Part shown: in pieces, positions 5,152-6,987 of the stretch
Layout: each line of letters begins with the position of its first letter
Numbering within the stretch: the stretch's first letter is position 1
Source: Minisyncoccota bacterium
Lineage (GTDB): Bacteria > Patescibacteriota > Minisyncoccia > UBA6257 > 1-14-0-10-40-38
Direction: 5' to 3'
Assembly (NCBI GenBank): GCA_009694925.1
Contig: SIBX01000030.1
Coordinates: 1-6,987, forward strand
Length of the DNA stretch: 6,987 nucleotides
The notes under the pieces: model-generated
Told to the model about the DNA's origin: nothing
The model's input: the letters and a program-made list of their open reading frames with translations, nothing else
Database searches by the model: none
Position numbers and translations under genes: made by a program

Positions 5152-5775
5152 TTATTTTACGGATTTTGAATAATAATCAACAACTAAGTTTACATCAAAA
5201 CTTATATCAAAATCTTTTGGTTTTTCCAAAACCTTGCCTTCAAGCTTTTCTTTATCCAAAGAAAGCCAAACTGGTGCTTCATATTTCTTTAAATAATTTG
5301 CCAATTCCAAAAAATTCTTTAAATCTCTTGATTCTTTTCTTATTGAAATAACATCTCCTAAACTAACAGAATAAGAAGGAATATTCAATTTTCTTCCATT
5401 AACTGTTATGTGTCCATGAGAAACCATTTGCCTAGCTATTGATCTTGATTCGGCAAATCCCAATCTAAAAACAACATTATCCAATCTAGACTCGAGAAGG
5501 CTTAAAAATGTTTGTCCTGTAATTGCCGAAGATTTTAAAGCTTTTGTAAATAAAGATCTAACCTGAGACTCTCTTATTCCATAAGAAAACTGAAATTTCT
5601 GCTTCTCCTTAAGCTGTGTTCCATATTCAGACATTGCTCTAACTCTTGCGGCGCCATGTTGTCCTGGTTTTTGCTGTCTTCTTATAACTGCACACTTAGC
5701 CGAAGAACACCTCTTTCCTTTTAAAAAAAGTTTCACACCCAACGCTCTTTCTCTTTTTTCAGTAGTATTAAACAT
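5152..5775 (-). CDS. rpsD: 30S ribosomal protein uS4
   Basis: uS4 is a primary binder of the 16S rRNA 5' domain and helps form the mRNA entry channel. The 207-aa length is normal. Seen in order are KLFLKGKRCSSAKCAVIRR (15-33), KPGQHGAARVRAMSEYGTQL (36-55), KEKQKFQFSYG (56-66), and an S4 RNA-binding domain from about 93: LLESRLDNVVFRLGFAESR (93-111), MVSHGHITVNGRKLNIPSYS (117-136). In zinc-type uS4 a CxxC comes about 11-14 residues before the second cysteine pair. Here only Cys23 and Cys28 remain and that position reads ALGVK. The start is 4 bp after the rpsK stop; AAGAAGAG upstream is a weak purine tract. In other bacteria uS4 represses the alpha operon, but no leader resembling the gammaproteobacterial pseudoknot is visible here. 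Confidence 0.97.
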   Translation of the reverse strand: MFNTTEKRERALGVKLFLKGKRCSSAKCAVIRRQQKPGQHGAARVRAMSEYGTQLKEKQKFQFSYGIRESQVRSLFTKALKSSAITGQTFLSLLESRLDNVVFRLGFAESRSIARQMVSHGHITVNGRKLNIPSYSVSLGDVISIRKESRDLKNFLELANYLKKYEAPVWLSLDKEKLEGKVLEKPKDFDISFDVNLVVDYYSKSVK

Positions 5776-5779
5776 TTTT

Positions 5780-6232
5780 TTAAACTCTTCTTACCTTGGC
5801 TGGTTTTGGACCATTATGTGGAATTGGTGTTCTGTCTTTAATCGATAAAAGATTAAATCCTTTATTAACTAGTGATCTAACAGCAGAATCTCTGCCTCCA
5901 CCAACACCAGAAACAAAAACATCAACATTGAAAGGTCCTGATTTTTGAACTTTTTCATAAATAGCAGAAACTATTTTAGAGGCGGCAAATGGCGTAGCTT
6001 TTTTAGGTCCAGCAAAACCCATTGCACCAGCAGAACTCCAAGCCAAGACATTGCCCTTATCATCAGTAATAGTAATTAGGGTGTTGTTATAAGACACTTT
6101 GATAAAAACTTTTCCTTTTTCAAACTTAGCATTTGCAGGTTTTGAACTAGCCTTAACAAGAGCAGACTCAACTGCATCTTTTTCTTTAAGAACTTTCTCT
6201 TCGCTAGGTTTTGCAACTTTCTTCTTTCCCAT
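5780..6232 (-). CDS. rpsK: 30S ribosomal protein uS11 with N-terminal extension
   Basis: uS11 forms part of the 30S platform next to the Shine-Dalgarno helix region of 16S rRNA. The core is clear: KVFIKVSYNNTLITITDDKG (41-60), VLAWSSAGAMGFAGPKKATP (62-81), FAASKIVSAIYEKV (82-95), VFVSGVGGGRDSAVRSL (105-121) and the C-terminal DRTPIPHNGPKPAKVRRV. At 150 aa it exceeds the usual about 129, because a charged Lys/Glu-rich N-terminal extension of about 20 residues precedes the core. No later Met exists before residue 71, so the extension is real if ATG is used. It lies 15 bp after rpsM with no Shine-Dalgarno. Confidence 0.97.
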   Translation of the reverse strand: MGKKKVAKPSEEKVLKEKDAVESALVKASSKPANAKFEKGKVFIKVSYNNTLITITDDKGNVLAWSSAGAMGFAGPKKATPFAASKIVSAIYEKVQKSGPFNVDVFVSGVGGGRDSAVRSLVNKGFNLLSIKDRTPIPHNGPKPAKVRRV

Positions 6233-6247
6233 AAATTTTTATTTAGA

Positions 6248-6631
6248 TTATTTCAAATCAACTTTCTTCTTTCCCGACCCTGCTGTTTTTCTGACATTTC
6301 CTCTTACGGTTCTAGAGTTTGTTTTTGTTCTTTGGCCCCTAACAGGAAGACGTCTCATATGCCTAGTTCCAACGTAGCTCTCTATCTCCTTCATTCCTTG
6401 AATATTCTGTTTTATTACCTGCCTTAATTCTCCTTCAACTTTAAAATTGTTTCTTATATAATCTTGGATTGAATTTACTTCCGCAGAAGTTAAATCTTTG
6501 GCTCTTTTATTTGGATCTATTTTTGTAGCTACTAATATTTTTTTAGACAAAGTAGCGCCAACTCCATATATATATGGCAACGCTGCTTCTATCCTCTTAG
6601 CATCTGGTATATTTATTCCGCTTATTCTCAT
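6248..6631 (-). CDS. rpsM: 30S ribosomal protein uS13
   Basis: uS13 lies in the 30S head, forms bridges to the 50S subunit and contacts P-site tRNA with its basic tail. The 127-aa protein has the standard layout: MRISGINIPDAKRIEAALPY (1-20), IYGVGATLSKKIL (21-33), the helical middle ending KVEGELRQVIKQNI (64-77), and the signature GTRHMRRLPVRGQRTKTNSR (88-107) followed by TVRG and a Lys-rich end. It starts at the first ATG, giving the canonical N-terminus. It is 21 bp downstream of rpmJ in the usual rpmJ-rpsM-rpsK-rpsD-rpoA-rplQ order. The spacer is purely AT-rich, without a Shine-Dalgarno. Confidence 0.97.
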   Translation of the reverse strand: MRISGINIPDAKRIEAALPYIYGVGATLSKKILVATKIDPNKRAKDLTSAEVNSIQDYIRNNFKVEGELRQVIKQNIQGMKEIESYVGTRHMRRLPVRGQRTKTNSRTVRGNVRKTAGSGKKKVDLK

Positions 6632-6652
6632 GATATTGATATATAAATAAAA

Positions 6653-6766
6653 TTAACCCTGTCTTTGTTTATGTTTTGGGGTTTCGCAAATGATGTGAAT
6701 CCTCTTTCCTCTCCTCACAGTTTTGCACTTATTACAAATTGGCTTAACTGATGCTCTAACCTTCAT
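6653..6766 (-). CDS. rpmJ: 50S ribosomal protein bL36 (zinc-binding form)
   Basis: This 37-codon gene encodes MKVRASVKPICNKCKTVRRG followed by KRIHIICETPKHKQRQG and TAA. bL36 is the smallest 50S protein and helps fold 23S rRNA near the GTPase-associated region. The zinc ligands of the classic form are all present: Cys11, Cys14, Cys27 and His32 (C-x2-C-x12-C-x4-H). Length and sequence match the family exactly. It sits between infA and rpsM as in many bacterial spc/alpha clusters. The start follows a run of A residues (AATAAAAAAATG) with no Shine-Dalgarno. Upstream is the longest gap of the ribosomal run (108 bp). Confidence 0.96.
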   Translation of the reverse strand: MKVRASVKPICNKCKTVRRGKRIHIICETPKHKQRQG

Positions 6767-6798
6767 TTTTTTATTGAATATTAATTGTTGAATAAAAC

Positions 6799-6864
6799 AG
6801 CCAAAAAATCAAGTTTCTAAAGATTGTTTAGAAGAAAACCCTTAGGTTGAATTAGAAAATGGCT
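6799..6864 (-). promoter_or_regulatory. Possible structured leader between infA and rpmJ
   Basis: On the minus-strand transcript AGCCA (6864-6860) can pair with UGGCU (6803-6799). This stem encloses two hairpins: AACC-UAAG-GGUU (6848-6837) and UUCUAAA-CAAUC-UUUAGAA (6833-6815). Together they would form a three-way junction in the 108-bp gap (6767-6874). The 7-bp hairpin is the best supported part; the 5- and 4-bp stems could be chance in AT-rich DNA. It could be an autoregulatory leader, an attenuator or a processing site. No U-tract directly follows the 7-bp hairpin, so it is not a clear terminator. Confidence 0.3.
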
Positions 6865-6874
6865 ATATATAAAA

Positions 6875-6987
6875 TTAGAATCTTCTTGAGATTCTACCCT
6901 TATTGTCGTCATAAGGAGTGAACTCTACCACCACCCTATCTCCCGGAAGAACACGAATGTGGTTCATTCTCATCTTTCCAGATAAAT
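6875..6987 (-). CDS. infA: Translation initiation factor IF-1 (C-terminal part)
   Basis: The gene enters from the right edge; 36 codons plus the TAA stop are visible. The peptide LSGKMRMNHIRVLPGDRVVV followed by EFTPYDDNKGRISRRF matches the second half of the IF-1 OB fold (canonical 'SGKMRxxxIRILPGDxVxVExSPYDLxxGRIxxR'). IF-1 binds the 30S A site and works with IF-2 and IF-3 during initiation. About half of the usual about 72 residues is present, with no frameshift in the visible part. The order infA-rpmJ-rpsM is the standard bacterial arrangement. Confidence 0.95.
   Translation of the reverse strand, partial: LSGKMRMNHIRVLPGDRVVVEFTPYDDNKGRISRRF

Noticed and set aside
6099..6377. Plus-strand open frame of 92 codons
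   Set aside because: It is antisense to the conserved rpsK-rpsM pair and is Phe/Leu-rich, as expected from the complement of Lys/Glu-rich coding DNA.
6632..6652. uS4-binding alpha-operon leader upstream of rpsM
   Set aside because: The spacer is only 21 bp of A/T sequence and cannot hold the known pseudoknot.

Overview
The window is AT-rich and every supported gene lies on the minus strand. It reads, from high to low coordinates, infA (partial) - rpmJ - rpsM - rpsK - rpsD - rpoA - rplQ - rplM - rpsI, then an intrinsic terminator and a 247-bp gap, then a small membrane protein gene - murA - mreB - a gene cut by the window edge. The proteins suggest a bacterium of the Candidate Phyla Radiation (Patescibacteria, probably a Parcubacteria-type lineage). 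The reasons are a short uL13, a bL17 with a shortened N-terminus, a uS4 that keeps only half of its zinc-cysteine set, an RNA polymerase alpha subunit with a lysine-rich tail where the C-terminal domain should be, and starts almost without Shine-Dalgarno sequences. This placement is an inference from protein character, not from a database search. Glycine is encoded by GGN and no TGA is used as sense, so the recoded Gracilibacteria/SR1 code does not apply.

Region 3140-6987 is the distal part of the spc/alpha ribosomal cluster joined to the uL13-uS9 pair. These genes build the 30S head and platform (uS13, uS11, uS4, uS9), 50S proteins (bL36, bL17, uL13), the initiation factor IF-1 and the RNA polymerase assembly subunit. 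Most gaps are 4-21 bp, which fits one transcript. Two wider gaps stand out: 108 bp between infA and rpmJ, with a possible nested RNA fold, and 51 bp between rplQ and rplM, with a short palindrome and a weak promoter-like hexamer. Transcription ends at a strong hairpin plus U-tract at 3092-3135.

Region 2893-3139 is the most unusual part. Next to the terminator is a 132-bp segment (2965-3096) bounded by near-perfect 16-nt inverted repeats. Inside it are a perfect 28-bp palindrome, two further hairpins, and a GC-rich tract whose minus strand has six consecutive G-runs, a textbook G-quadruplex motif. It may be a small non-autonomous foldback (MITE-like) element or an uncharacterised structured RNA or regulatory region.

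Region 1-2892 looks like a cell-envelope operon started by a TATAAT box at 2921-2926. It encodes a four-helix membrane protein resembling DUF2238/YjdF, MurA (first committed step of peptidoglycan synthesis) and MreB (actin-like scaffold for wall synthesis). MreB carries Asn where the family normally has Asp at two places, one of them in the phosphate-2 nucleotide-binding motif. The cut gene at the left edge may be a DNA polymerase III delta'-like protein, but only 49 codons are visible.
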